From: Mycolicibacterium litorale
GTDB taxonomy: Bacteria > Actinomycetota > Actinomycetes > Mycobacteriales > Mycobacteriaceae
DNA: 64,000 nucleotides
Assembly (NCBI RefSeq): GCF_010731695.1
Contig: NZ_AP022586.1
Location: forward strand, 3,410,001-3,474,000
Direction: 5' to 3'
Both the position numbers and the translations under genes were made by a program. This document shows, one piece after another, positions 53,293 through 62,130 of the stretch. Below the pieces are notes generated by a model. That model made no database searches and was not told where the DNA came from. It saw only the letters and a program-made list of their open reading frames with translations. Every line of letters begins with the position of its first letter. Position 1 is the stretch's first letter.

Positions 53293-53346
53293 GCGCGCCT
53301 CCCCTTCACCGCGGATTACCTGCGGACGAGGAAACGCTACACTAGC

Positions 53347-53370
53347 CGTAGCGCTACGATACGCGTAGCG
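53347..53370. promoter_or_regulatory. TetR operator region
   Basis: CGTAGCGCTACG (53347-53358) is a perfect palindrome, and CGTAGCG recurs at 53364-53370, 17 bp further. Wider CGCTACACTA and TAGTGT words flank it. The site lies between divergent tetR and membrane-protein genes. Confidence 0.6.
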
Positions 53371-53395
53371 TAGTGTTCGATAGAGAGGTGCAGAC

Positions 53396-53788
53396 ATGAC
53401 GAGGAAAGTGCGAGGGGACTCGATCACCTATGCCGGGTACCTGGGCTTCCTGGTGGGGTTCATCGGGTTGGGCCTGTTCGTCTACGCATTGGCCGTGGGC
53501 AGCGCGGTCGCGGGCGTCATCGGCGCCATCCTGGTGGTCACCGACATCGCGACCGTCGCGTTGTTCCGCGCCGGCGCCCGCAGGCGCGCGGAAGAGAACG
53601 ACAGCGGCATCGAGATCCCCGGGGTGAACATCTTCGCGACGCCGCTCGAGCGCGACGAGATCGACCGGTACCTGATGCAGTATCGCGGAGTGCAGCGCAG
53701 CGATGACGACGAGCAGTCCGGCGCCCGCCTCGTGAGCATCCCCGCCGGGGCACCGTCGCGGCGGGAGGAGAACCGCCTGGCCGCTTGA
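53396..53788 (+). CDS. Small two-helix membrane protein
   Basis: This 130-residue protein has two membrane helices (about residues 12-31 and 34-57) and a polar C-terminal tail of about 70 residues with an ERDEIDRYLMQYRG helix. I do not recognise the family with certainty. The ATG at 53396 has AGAGAGG upstream. It is divergent from tetR-heme oxygenase and probably under the same TetR repressor, which may link it to heme or envelope stress. Confidence 0.65.
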   Translation: MTRKVRGDSITYAGYLGFLVGFIGLGLFVYALAVGSAVAGVIGAILVVTDIATVALFRAGARRRAEENDSGIEIPGVNIFATPLERDEIDRYLMQYRGVQRSDDDEQSGARLVSIPAGAPSRREENRLAA

Positions 53789-53958
53789 TCACACAACAGC
53801 GAAAGTCGCGGCCTGGCGGAGACGCAGGCGGACGTCAAGGACGCGCTCGACGACACGGCCCGGTGACCTTTCGGTGAATGCGCCGCGGGTCGGTGCACGG
53901 AGCCCTACATTGTCAGCGAACGGCCAGCGCTTCGCCGACGGGACGGGAGTCCAGCGCA

Positions 53959-54834
53959 GTGAATCCCAGCATCAGAAGGACGCTGCGGCTGGCGGGGATG
54001 CGCCCCGTTCCGCGCTGGCCGGCCCGCACGACATTCGATCTGCGCGGTAAACGAATCCTGTTGACCGGCGCATCCTCTGGGATCGGAGCGGTCGCCGCGC
54101 AGAAGCTCGCCGCCCAAGGCGCATTCGTCATCGCGGTGGCGCGGCGCGAAGCGCTGCTGGACGAGGTGGTCGAGCGGATCGTCGCGGCGGGCGGCAAGGC
54201 TACGGCGGTGCGCGCGAACCTCGCCGACCTCGACGAGATCGACGCGTTGGTGGAAAAGGTTGGCGCCGTTGACGTTCTGATCAACAACGCGGCCCGGTCG
54301 ATCCGCCGACCGCTGGCCGAATCGCTGGGGCGGTGGCACGACGTGGAGCGGGTCATCCAGCTCAACTACTACGCCCCGCTGCGCCTCATTCGGGGTGTGG
54401 CACCCGGGATGATAGAACGCGGCGACGGCCACATCATCAACGTCGCAACGTGGCGGGTGCTGCCGGAATCCTCGCCGATGTTCGCGGCGTACAACGCCTC
54501 GAAGGCCGCGTTGAGCGCGGTGAGTCGCGTCATCGACACCGAGTGGGGGCAGGCGGGCGTGCACTCCACGACCGTGTACTACCCGTTGGTGGCGACGCCG
54601 ATGATCGCGCCGACGCAGGCCTACAGCGGGGTCGCCGCGCTCAGCGCCGACGAGGCGGCGGACTGGATGGTCACCGCCGCCCGCACCCGGCCGATCCGCA
54701 TCGCCCCGCGCAAGGCCCTCGCGTTGCGCGCACTCGACGTCGTCGCGCCGCGCGCACTCAACAACCTCCTCGAACGCGAAACCAACCGGATGAATGCGAA
54801 CGCACGCACAGTCGTTGCGGCCCCAGAGGGTTGA
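53959..54834 (+). CDS. Short-chain dehydrogenase/reductase
   Basis: The predicted 291-residue SDR has the cofactor motif TGASSGIG, NNAA and the active-site YNASK. The residue 13 before the Tyr, normally the catalytic Ser, is Trp here (NVATWRV), so the serine function may be taken by another residue. The C-terminal VHSTTVYYPLVATPM block is typical of mycobacterial acyl-CoA-reductase-like SDRs. The GTG at 53959 has GGGAG upstream. An EamA exporter gene follows after two bases. Confidence 0.82.
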   Translation: MNPSIRRTLRLAGMRPVPRWPARTTFDLRGKRILLTGASSGIGAVAAQKLAAQGAFVIAVARREALLDEVVERIVAAGGKATAVRANLADLDEIDALVEKVGAVDVLINNAARSIRRPLAESLGRWHDVERVIQLNYYAPLRLIRGVAPGMIERGDGHIINVATWRVLPESSPMFAAYNASKAALSAVSRVIDTEWGQAGVHSTTVYYPLVATPMIAPTQAYSGVAALSADEAADWMVTAARTRPIRIAPRKALALRALDVVAPRALNNLLERETNRMNANARTVVAAPEG

Positions 54835-54836
54835 CG

Positions 54837-55733
54837 GTGTCGACTTCGCGGACCACGGTGGGCCACCGGCCCGAGAACCTCGCCCTGGGCGCGGCGCTCA
54901 CCACGGCGGCGTTCTTCTGCGTCGCGCTGGTGGGCACGCTGGCGAAGGTGTCGGGCCAGTACACCTCGACCGGGGTGCTGCTGCTGTTCCAGAACCTGAT
55001 CTGTCTGGTCTTCATCGTCCCGGTGGTGTGGCGTGACGGGTGGTCGTCGCTGCGGACGTCGAAGATCGGTCTGCATGTCACGCGGGCGGTCACCGGGACG
55101 GCGTGCTGGTATGCGTTGTTCTTCGCGATCACGCAGATCCCGCTGGCGAACGCGACCCTGCTGACCTACAGCGCTCCGCTGTGGATGCCGCTGGTGGCGT
55201 GGGTGGTCACGCGCCAGCGGGTGGCGCGGGCGACGTGGATCGGAGCCGGCATCGGCTTCGCCGGGGTGGTGCTGGTCCTGCAGCCGCAGACCCGCAGCTT
55301 TCACGTCGGTGAGGTGGCGGCGCTCGCCGGGGCGGTGCTGCTGGCGATCGCGATGATGTCGGTGCGCTGGCTCGGCGCGACCGAACCGATCACCCGGGTG
55401 CTCTTCTACTATTTCCTGCTTTCGACGGTGTTGGCGGTGCCGATCGCGATCGTCGACTGGCAGGCGTTCCCGCCGCGGGCGTGGGTGTGGCTGATCGCGC
55501 TCGGGTTCGCGCAGCTGTTCTCGCAGATCTTGATCGTGGTGGCGTACCGGTACGCCTCGGCGGAGAAGGTCGGACCGTTCATCTACTGCGTCATCGTGTT
55601 CACCGCGGTGATCGACTGGATCGTGTGGCATCACCCGCCGACGCTGTACATGTACATCGGGACGGCGCTGGTCATCGGCGGCGGGCTGGTGGCGGTGCGG
55701 GCGCGGGCGGCGCCGACTCCGGGTGGCGGTTAG
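54837..55733 (+). CDS. EamA/DMT superfamily transporter
   Basis: This protein of about 298 residues has ten membrane helices arranged as two EamA repeats of about 140 residues each. Members export metabolites or amino acids; the substrate is unknown. The GTG at 54837 has GAGGG six bases upstream; a TTG at 54831 is a weaker alternative. It is coupled to the SDR gene. Out-of-frame extensions into that gene are shadows. Confidence 0.85.
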   Translation: MSTSRTTVGHRPENLALGAALTTAAFFCVALVGTLAKVSGQYTSTGVLLLFQNLICLVFIVPVVWRDGWSSLRTSKIGLHVTRAVTGTACWYALFFAITQIPLANATLLTYSAPLWMPLVAWVVTRQRVARATWIGAGIGFAGVVLVLQPQTRSFHVGEVAALAGAVLLAIAMMSVRWLGATEPITRVLFYYFLLSTVLAVPIAIVDWQAFPPRAWVWLIALGFAQLFSQILIVVAYRYASAEKVGPFIYCVIVFTAVIDWIVWHHPPTLYMYIGTALVIGGGLVAVRARAAPTPGGG

Positions 55734-55788
55734 GTAACGCTTGCGCGGAGCCCGTCGACAGCGGCCGGTTGTGCGGCACAGTTGATCC

Positions 55789-56199
55789 ATGAGCGACAAG
55801 AAGGACCCGCCGCCCGGGGACGTCCGCGCGGCGGCGCAGGCTGCGCTGCAGGCGGCGCAGGAGGCGGCCAGCGGGGCGCTGCGGGTGCCGGCCGCGTCGG
55901 CTCAGATCGTCGCGCAGTTGCCCGGGTTGCTCGAGAACCTGGCGGCGGCGACCGAACGCCTCAACGCCACGCTGGACCGGATGGAGCGGTACATGGCGCT
56001 CGCGGACCCGACGCTGCAGGCGATGGACCGCATCCTGCCGCAGTTGGAAGCGCTTGCCGCCCAACGCGATGCCGCGCTGCGAGCTGTCGGCGATCTGCCC
56101 GGGGTGGGAGCGTTCGGGCGCTTCACCGGGCTCACGCCGAGGGAGGATCCGACGCAGGAAAAGGGCAAGTCCTCGAAGAAGCCGCGCCGAAAGGACTGA
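55789..56199 (+). CDS. Small helical hypothetical protein
   Basis: This 136-residue protein has an Ala-rich N-terminal helix (about residues 12-45), a Leu-heptad helix (LPGLLENLAAATERLNATLDRM in part, about 44-66) and a basic Lys-rich tail. The pattern resembles surface-associated amphipathic proteins such as phasins, but no family can be named. The ATG at 55789 lies six bases after a CACAGT hexamer, so the transcript may be leaderless. It precedes the HtrA protease on the same strand. Confidence 0.6.
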   Translation: MSDKKDPPPGDVRAAAQAALQAAQEAASGALRVPAASAQIVAQLPGLLENLAAATERLNATLDRMERYMALADPTLQAMDRILPQLEALAAQRDAALRAVGDLPGVGAFGRFTGLTPREDPTQEKGKSSKKPRRKD

Positions 56200-56319
56200 C
56201 CGGTCCGCGTCACTGAGACGCTGGTTTCGCCGTGCACCCATCGGGCGGACGGGCGCTCCTGAGTAGCGCCGTGGTGAGTGGCGGCATTATGGAGGGCGAA
56301 CGAGCTGAGTCGTCGATGA

Positions 56320-57750
<1,431 letters not shown>

Positions 57751-57767
57751 CAGCGAGGCCGGCCCGC

Positions 57768-57950
57768 TCAGGTTTCCCCTACCAGCCCGAGTTCTGCGGC
57801 GAGTACTTCCGCAGCCCATTCCGGCCAGCCCTCGATACGGTCCCAGTCGGGAAACCGGCAGCCGGTTTCGCGGGTGTGGTGCGGGCACCTCGGAGGTCCA
57901 ACCTGTTCGCGCAAGATGGATGCGATCCGACGCTCGATCTCAGGCACCAT
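57768..57950 (-). CDS. Small hypothetical protein with CPHH-C cluster
   Basis: The 60-residue product holds CPHHTRETGC, four possible metal ligands in ten residues, followed by a Trp-rich helix (DWDRIEGWPEWAAEVL). Coding is plausible but not certain. The ATG at 57950 is chosen; an upstream in-frame start at 57992 would add 14 residues. It lies convergent to the protease gene and marks the start of a lower-GC stretch shared with the next gene. Confidence 0.45.
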   Translation of the reverse strand: MVPEIERRIASILREQVGPPRCPHHTRETGCRFPDWDRIEGWPEWAAEVLAAELGLVGET

Positions 57951-58032
57951 AGGGTTCAACGGTAGGGATCGGAGCGTCCGCGCACGGATCATTGCGACGA
58001 AGAGCAGGCGCCACAGTTTCTCGCCGTGGTCG

Positions 58033-58740
58033 CTATGCCTTCTTCAACTCGAAGCGCACGCGATAGAGCAGCCATTCGCATCTGACGCCGACCTTCTCGG
58101 CGTGGACCTGTACTTGCTCGGCCAACTGCTCGTTGGGTTGTCCGGTGATGATCATCAGGCGCGCACCCTTGTGGCCTTGAGCTTCAGCCGCTGTCTTGAG
58201 GGCGTCCATGTATTTGGCGGCCTGCGCGACGATCCCCTCGTCCGGTGTTCCCGCCTTCAACTCGATGCCGACCAGTTCCTTGCTCTTCGTGTCTACCGCG
58301 ATCAGGTCAGGTCTCGATCCTGGCGCGAGCACTTTCTCGCGATCGGTGAGGCGAAGATGCTTTGTTGCCTGGCTCAAGAAGTGTTTGTTCTTCCAGAGAA
58401 AGTGCTGGAGTTGGGATTCTTCCTCGAACAACTCACGAGCGGGTTGCAGGCCTTGCACCGGCCGCTTGGCATCGAAGAAATGAATCGTTGTCTCCGGAGT
58501 ATTCGCATCGTCCGAGAGTTCGGGGCTGAAATCGACGCCGGCTTCCCGCAAGCGATCGCTGAGCTCTTCGAGGAGCCTGCGAGATCCCCGTTCGTAGCCG
58601 GCCTCTCTGACGAGCACACCCAGTTTGCTGCTCGGCATGTGCTTCAGCAGCCGCGTCTCGGGCGCGATGTTCTCTACGCGTTGTCGCGTCTTTCTCACGA
58701 GACGATCGAGGCGTTCTTCCTTCGTCAATTGTGCAGCCAA
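58033..58740 (-). CDS. PD-(D/E)XK-type nuclease (NucS/DUF91-like C-terminal domain)
   Basis: This 235-residue protein has a charged N-terminal helical half and a C-terminal nuclease-like core. The core consists of ESQLQHFLWKNKHFL (about 108-122), SRPDLIAVD with Asp145, and GIELKAG with Glu160 and Lys162. That D-x14-ExK layout matches NucS and related DNA endonucleases. Mycobacteria use NucS for mismatch repair, but this protein lacks the NucS N-terminal domain. Base composition is clearly lower in GC than the neighbours, which suggests recent transfer, perhaps as a defence gene. Confidence 0.65.
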   Translation of the reverse strand: MAAQLTKEERLDRLVRKTRQRVENIAPETRLLKHMPSSKLGVLVREAGYERGSRRLLEELSDRLREAGVDFSPELSDDANTPETTIHFFDAKRPVQGLQPARELFEEESQLQHFLWKNKHFLSQATKHLRLTDREKVLAPGSRPDLIAVDTKSKELVGIELKAGTPDEGIVAQAAKYMDALKTAAEAQGHKGARLMIITGQPNEQLAEQVQVHAEKVGVRCEWLLYRVRFELKKA

Positions 58741-58940
58741 GTGGACCCCACCTCTGTCGGCGCGCAGGTATCCCGCACGTTGTTCAGCAGAGTCCTACCA
58801 CGCAACTAACGGCTTCGTCACCGGTCTCGTGAGTAACCATCGCCGGAGAGTAAGGGACTGAAGCTTCTCAGGTTCGATATCGCCCGTGATACCGCATTCG
58901 GCGGCCCATCCTGTTACAGCCGCGCGCGCCGACTCTCCCG

Positions 58941-59597
58941 TCACCCATCCGCGCGACGGAACAACTCGGCCGGTCGTCCACGACCTCCAGTCGTGGTGGC
59001 TCCGGTCGCGACGAGCTTGGGCTCCATCGCCCGCCGGAAGCTGTCCCGCTGCAGCGACTCTCCGATGACGGCTTCGTGGGCCAGCCGTAGCTCGCGCAGC
59101 GTGAACTCCTCGCCGAGTAGCCGGTCGGGATCGGGATCGTCGGCGTAACGGGCGCGAATGTGCTCGACGGCCTGCACGATGATGTCGGCGTGGTCGTAGG
59201 GCAGCCGACCCGGTTGCTCGACGGGCATGAGCCGCGTCGTCTCCGTGAAGCGTGAGGCAAGCTGATCGGCGCGCACCACCTCGATGTGCGCCACCGACAG
59301 CACCCATCCGCGGTCGTCGCGTGCGGGGTCGTCGAACACCTGAAGCTGGTGCGGCCGCAGCCCACGGACGTTCGCCTTCGTCTGCAGCGACCGGTTTACC
59401 GCATCGGCCAACCGCTCCCCCTTGTGCAGGAAGGTGCCCGGCAGAGCCCAGCCGCGGCCGCTGTTGCGACGTACCTGCAGCACGACCAGCCGATGATCGG
59501 CGTCGAGGGTCAGCAGCGCGGTGTCGACCGCGACCGACGGACGCGGGTAATCGGTGAGCGGGCGCGATGTGCGGTCCCCGGGCGATTTCAGGTTCAT
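58941..59597 (-). CDS. NrtR-like regulator: Nudix-fold domain with winged helix
   Basis: This 218-residue protein has a Nudix-type N-terminal domain (DTALLTLDADHRLVVLQVRR, then GTFLHKGERLADAVNRSL). The canonical Nudix catalytic box GX5EX7REUXEEXGU is degenerate, as in NrtR regulators that sense ADP-ribose. The C-terminal part (GEEFTLRELRLAHEAVIGE) is a winged helix for DNA binding. It is divergent from an ADP-ribosylglycohydrolase gene across 66 bp holding a 20-bp palindrome. That arrangement supports control of NAD or ADP-ribose turnover. Confidence 0.82.
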   Translation of the reverse strand: MNLKSPGDRTSRPLTDYPRPSVAVDTALLTLDADHRLVVLQVRRNSGRGWALPGTFLHKGERLADAVNRSLQTKANVRGLRPHQLQVFDDPARDDRGWVLSVAHIEVVRADQLASRFTETTRLMPVEQPGRLPYDHADIIVQAVEHIRARYADDPDPDRLLGEEFTLRELRLAHEAVIGESLQRDSFRRAMEPKLVATGATTTGGRGRPAELFRRADG

Positions 59598-59627
59598 GTC
59601 AGAGCCTCAGCGTACAGTGATCCCCAA

Positions 59628-59647
59628 TTAGCGCATAAGTGCGCAAA
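59628..59647. promoter_or_regulatory. Probable NrtR-type operator
   Basis: TTAGCGCATAAGTGCGCAAA is a near-perfect palindrome with one mismatch between its 8-bp arms. It sits midway between the divergent starts at 59597 and 59664, so a bound repressor would silence both genes. Confidence 0.65.
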
Positions 59648-59663
59648 AGCTGAAGGGAGTGCC

Positions 59664-61184
59664 ATGACTTCATTTCACGATCGCATCGAAGGGGTCCTGC
59701 TGGGCATGGCGGCGGGCGACGCCCTCGGTGCGCCATACGAGTTCGGTCCGCCGCGCGGACCCGAGCTCGCGGTGGAGATGGTGGGCGGAGGCGTGTGGGA
59801 GCCCGGTGAGTGGACCGACGATACGGCGATGGCGATCGCCATCGCAGAGACAGCGGCGACCGGTACGGACCTGCGAGAGCCGGCGGCCCAGGACACCATC
59901 GTCGCGCGGTGGCATGCGTGGTCGTTGCGGGCCAAGGACGTCGGCATCCAGACCCGGTCGGTACTCACAGCAGCGGCACGCTCCGGCGCTGCGACCGCGG
60001 ATCGCGCCCGCGCCGAAGCGATCCGCTTGCACGAGCGGACCGGTCGCACCGCGGGCAACGGCTCGCTGATGCGTACCGCGCCGGTGGCGCTCGCCTATCT
60101 CGATGACGAGGACGCGATGGTCGACGCCGCACGGGCGGTCAGCGAACTCACCCACGTCGATCTCGACGCCGGTGATGCGTGCGTGGTGTGGTGCAGCGCG
60201 ATCCGGCATGCGGTGCGCACCGGTGAGCTCGATGCGCGAACGGGACTGCGGCACATCGAACACCGCCGCCGAAAGCTGTGGCAGGAGCGACTCGATGCCG
60301 CAGAATCGGGGCCGCCCGCGTCGTTCGCGAACAACGGCTGGGTGGTGGCGGCCCTGCAGGCGGCGTGGTCGGCGATCACGACCACGGCAGTACCGTCCGA
60401 CGACCCGGCTGCCGGGGTGTTTCGCGCTGATCATCTGCGGTTGGCGCTCGACGCCGCGGTGCGGGCGGGCGATGACACCGACACGGTCGCAGCAATCGCG
60501 GGCGCACTGCTCGGCGCCGCCTATGGCGCATCGGCGGTGCCGGTGCGGTGGCGGGCGCTGCTACACGGGTGGCCGGGGATTTCGGCGCACGGTCTCGTCG
60601 GCCTGGCATCGGCGATTGCGCGTGGCGGTGAGCCGGATTCGTTCGACTACTCGTATCCCGGTTCGCCGATCGACACGGTGGCGCGGCACCCGTACGACGA
60701 CGGTGTGCTGCTCGGTGGGATCGGTGTGCTGCGCCGGCTGCCGGCGGATGTCGATGCGGTGGTGTCACTGTGTCGGGTGGCCGATAGCGATGTGCCGCAG
60801 GGCATACCGCATGTCGAGGTGCGGTTGATCGACCGGGTCGACGAGGACGAGAACCCGCATCTGGATTTCGTCCTGCTGGAGGGGGTACGGGCGGTCGAGC
60901 AGCTGCGGCGGCAGGGTCGCACGGTGCTGGTGCACTGCGTCGGCGCGTACAGCCGCACACCGACAATCGGGGCGCTGTACGGCGCGCGACTACGTGCTGT
61001 CGACGTGGACACGGCGCTGGCTGATGTCGTGCGGGTGTTGCCGGGGGCACAGCCCAACCGGGCGTTCCGGGCGGCGCTGCGACGGTTGCACGGTGACCGC
61101 CCTGCTGCTCATGCGGTCACCACGAGTGGTCACACAGCGTGCAATACTGCCGCTCGTCGGTCGGGCAGCAGCCACCCATGCTGA
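59664..61184 (+). CDS. ADP-ribosylglycohydrolase fused to a Cx5R phosphatase domain
   Basis: The 506-residue product has an N-terminal ADP-ribosylglycohydrolase domain (DraG/ARH type). Metal-binding residues are visible in EWTDDTAM (51-54) and GDDTDTVAA (about 268-276). The C-terminal part is a dual-specificity-phosphatase domain with HCVGAYSRTP, where Cys425 and Arg431 make the Cx5R loop. It probably removes ADP-ribose from proteins and dephosphorylates a linked product or protein. The start is ATG at 59664 with GAAGGGAG upstream. The last 22 residues overlap the convergent gene by 68 bp and look unlike a folded extension. Confidence 0.85.
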   Translation: MTSFHDRIEGVLLGMAAGDALGAPYEFGPPRGPELAVEMVGGGVWEPGEWTDDTAMAIAIAETAATGTDLREPAAQDTIVARWHAWSLRAKDVGIQTRSVLTAAARSGAATADRARAEAIRLHERTGRTAGNGSLMRTAPVALAYLDDEDAMVDAARAVSELTHVDLDAGDACVVWCSAIRHAVRTGELDARTGLRHIEHRRRKLWQERLDAAESGPPASFANNGWVVAALQAAWSAITTTAVPSDDPAAGVFRADHLRLALDAAVRAGDDTDTVAAIAGALLGAAYGASAVPVRWRALLHGWPGISAHGLVGLASAIARGGEPDSFDYSYPGSPIDTVARHPYDDGVLLGGIGVLRRLPADVDAVVSLCRVADSDVPQGIPHVEVRLIDRVDEDENPHLDFVLLEGVRAVEQLRRQGRTVLVHCVGAYSRTPTIGALYGARLRAVDVDTALADVVRVLPGAQPNRAFRAALRRLHGDRPAAHAVTTSGHTACNTAARRSGSSHPC

Positions 61185-61980
61185 GCCACGGTTCCCACGA
61201 TTCCGGATCGACCGGCATCCCGTAGACGATGTCCTGCGTGCGCCGTCCGCCGCAGCGCGGGCACTGTGGGTTCTCCGCGAAGCGGAAGTCGAGGAAACTG
61301 GTGAAACCGCCGTCGCGCATGCGGTCCCGGCAGCGGCGGCAGATCACGGCCGGCCAGTCGGTGGCCTCGCTCCTCAGCCACGGCACGTGCGCCCGCTGTC
61401 GCGGATCGTCGTTCTCCCCCAGCCTGATCGGCGAATGTGGTTCCGGCCGGCGGTACGGATCGACGGTGTGCACATGCACTTGATCACGGGCGTCGGCTCC
61501 ACTCAGGTCGATTTCGCGTCTACATCCGCGACAAACACCATTGAAGCGCAGCAGGTTTCGCGCGGCGACGAGTGACGAGTGGCCACGCAGGTGATACGGG
61601 TCGCCGTGGATCCTGCTCTGGTGCAGCGCCAGGATGACCGACTCGGCGTCGTCGTCGTCAAGGCGCCAGCTGGTGAACGCGTTCTCGTTGAGGTTCAACA
61701 TCAACGTCATGGTGCTCAGATCGACGACGTCGATGCGGTATCCCTTGGGGTCCAGCAGTGCGCCGCCGATGGTTCCCTCGTCGCCGACGCGTGCGAGCAC
61801 CGTGAGCACCGACACCGGGTCGGTGCCCAGAACGAGCATCGCGAAGTCACCGGGCCGGGCCTCCCCGAACGCGTAGCGCCACGGCCGGTACGGCGACCGG
61901 GGCTCCAGCAGCGTGATGACACCGTCCTTCCAGTCGGCGGCCTCGAGGACGTGAAGGCGGTGATGAAGCGTTGGCGTCAC
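61117..61980 (-). CDS. Zinc-rich HNH-like protein
   Basis: The predicted 287-residue protein has a helical and beta N-terminal 135 residues. A Cys-rich half follows: C150/C153, the His pair H169/H171, C214/C217, C240/C243 and C280/C283, plus C271/C272. The arrangement CxxC, HVH, CxxC resembles an HNH-type nuclease core with an added zinc ribbon, but a typical HNH Asn is not obvious, so the call is tentative. The start is GTG at 61980 (VTPTLHHRL); longer starts extend to 62112. It overlaps the preceding convergent gene by 68 bp. Confidence 0.55.
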   Translation of the reverse strand: MTPTLHHRLHVLEAADWKDGVITLLEPRSPYRPWRYAFGEARPGDFAMLVLGTDPVSVLTVLARVGDEGTIGGALLDPKGYRIDVVDLSTMTLMLNLNENAFTSWRLDDDDAESVILALHQSRIHGDPYHLRGHSSLVAARNLLRFNGVCRGCRREIDLSGADARDQVHVHTVDPYRRPEPHSPIRLGENDDPRQRAHVPWLRSEATDWPAVICRRCRDRMRDGGFTSFLDFRFAENPQCPRCGGRRTQDIVYGMPVDPESWEPWLSMGGCCPTDERQYCTLCDHSW

Positions 61981-62130
61981 CTGTCGATTGTCCCAGCGAG
62001 GTATGACATTTCCCGGTCCGAGGACGTCAGCCGACGCCGCTGCAAACGGCGGCGGTGATCTGCGATGCTTCACGAGACACCGCCGCGAATCTCCGACTCG
62101 GCGGTGCGTCAACCCGCGCTCGAGGGCGGG

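Noticed and set aside
53789..53866. In-frame continuation after the stop at 53786 that reads like a coding fragment (GLAETQADVKDALDDTAR)
   Set aside because: There is no start or ribosome-binding site, and the fragment is only 25 codons. It could be a remnant of a small gene but cannot be supported.
58033..58740. PD-(D/E)XK nuclease as the missing jetD
   Set aside because: JetD is a toprim-type nuclease of about 400 residues. This protein has a NucS-like core and lies 24 kb away.
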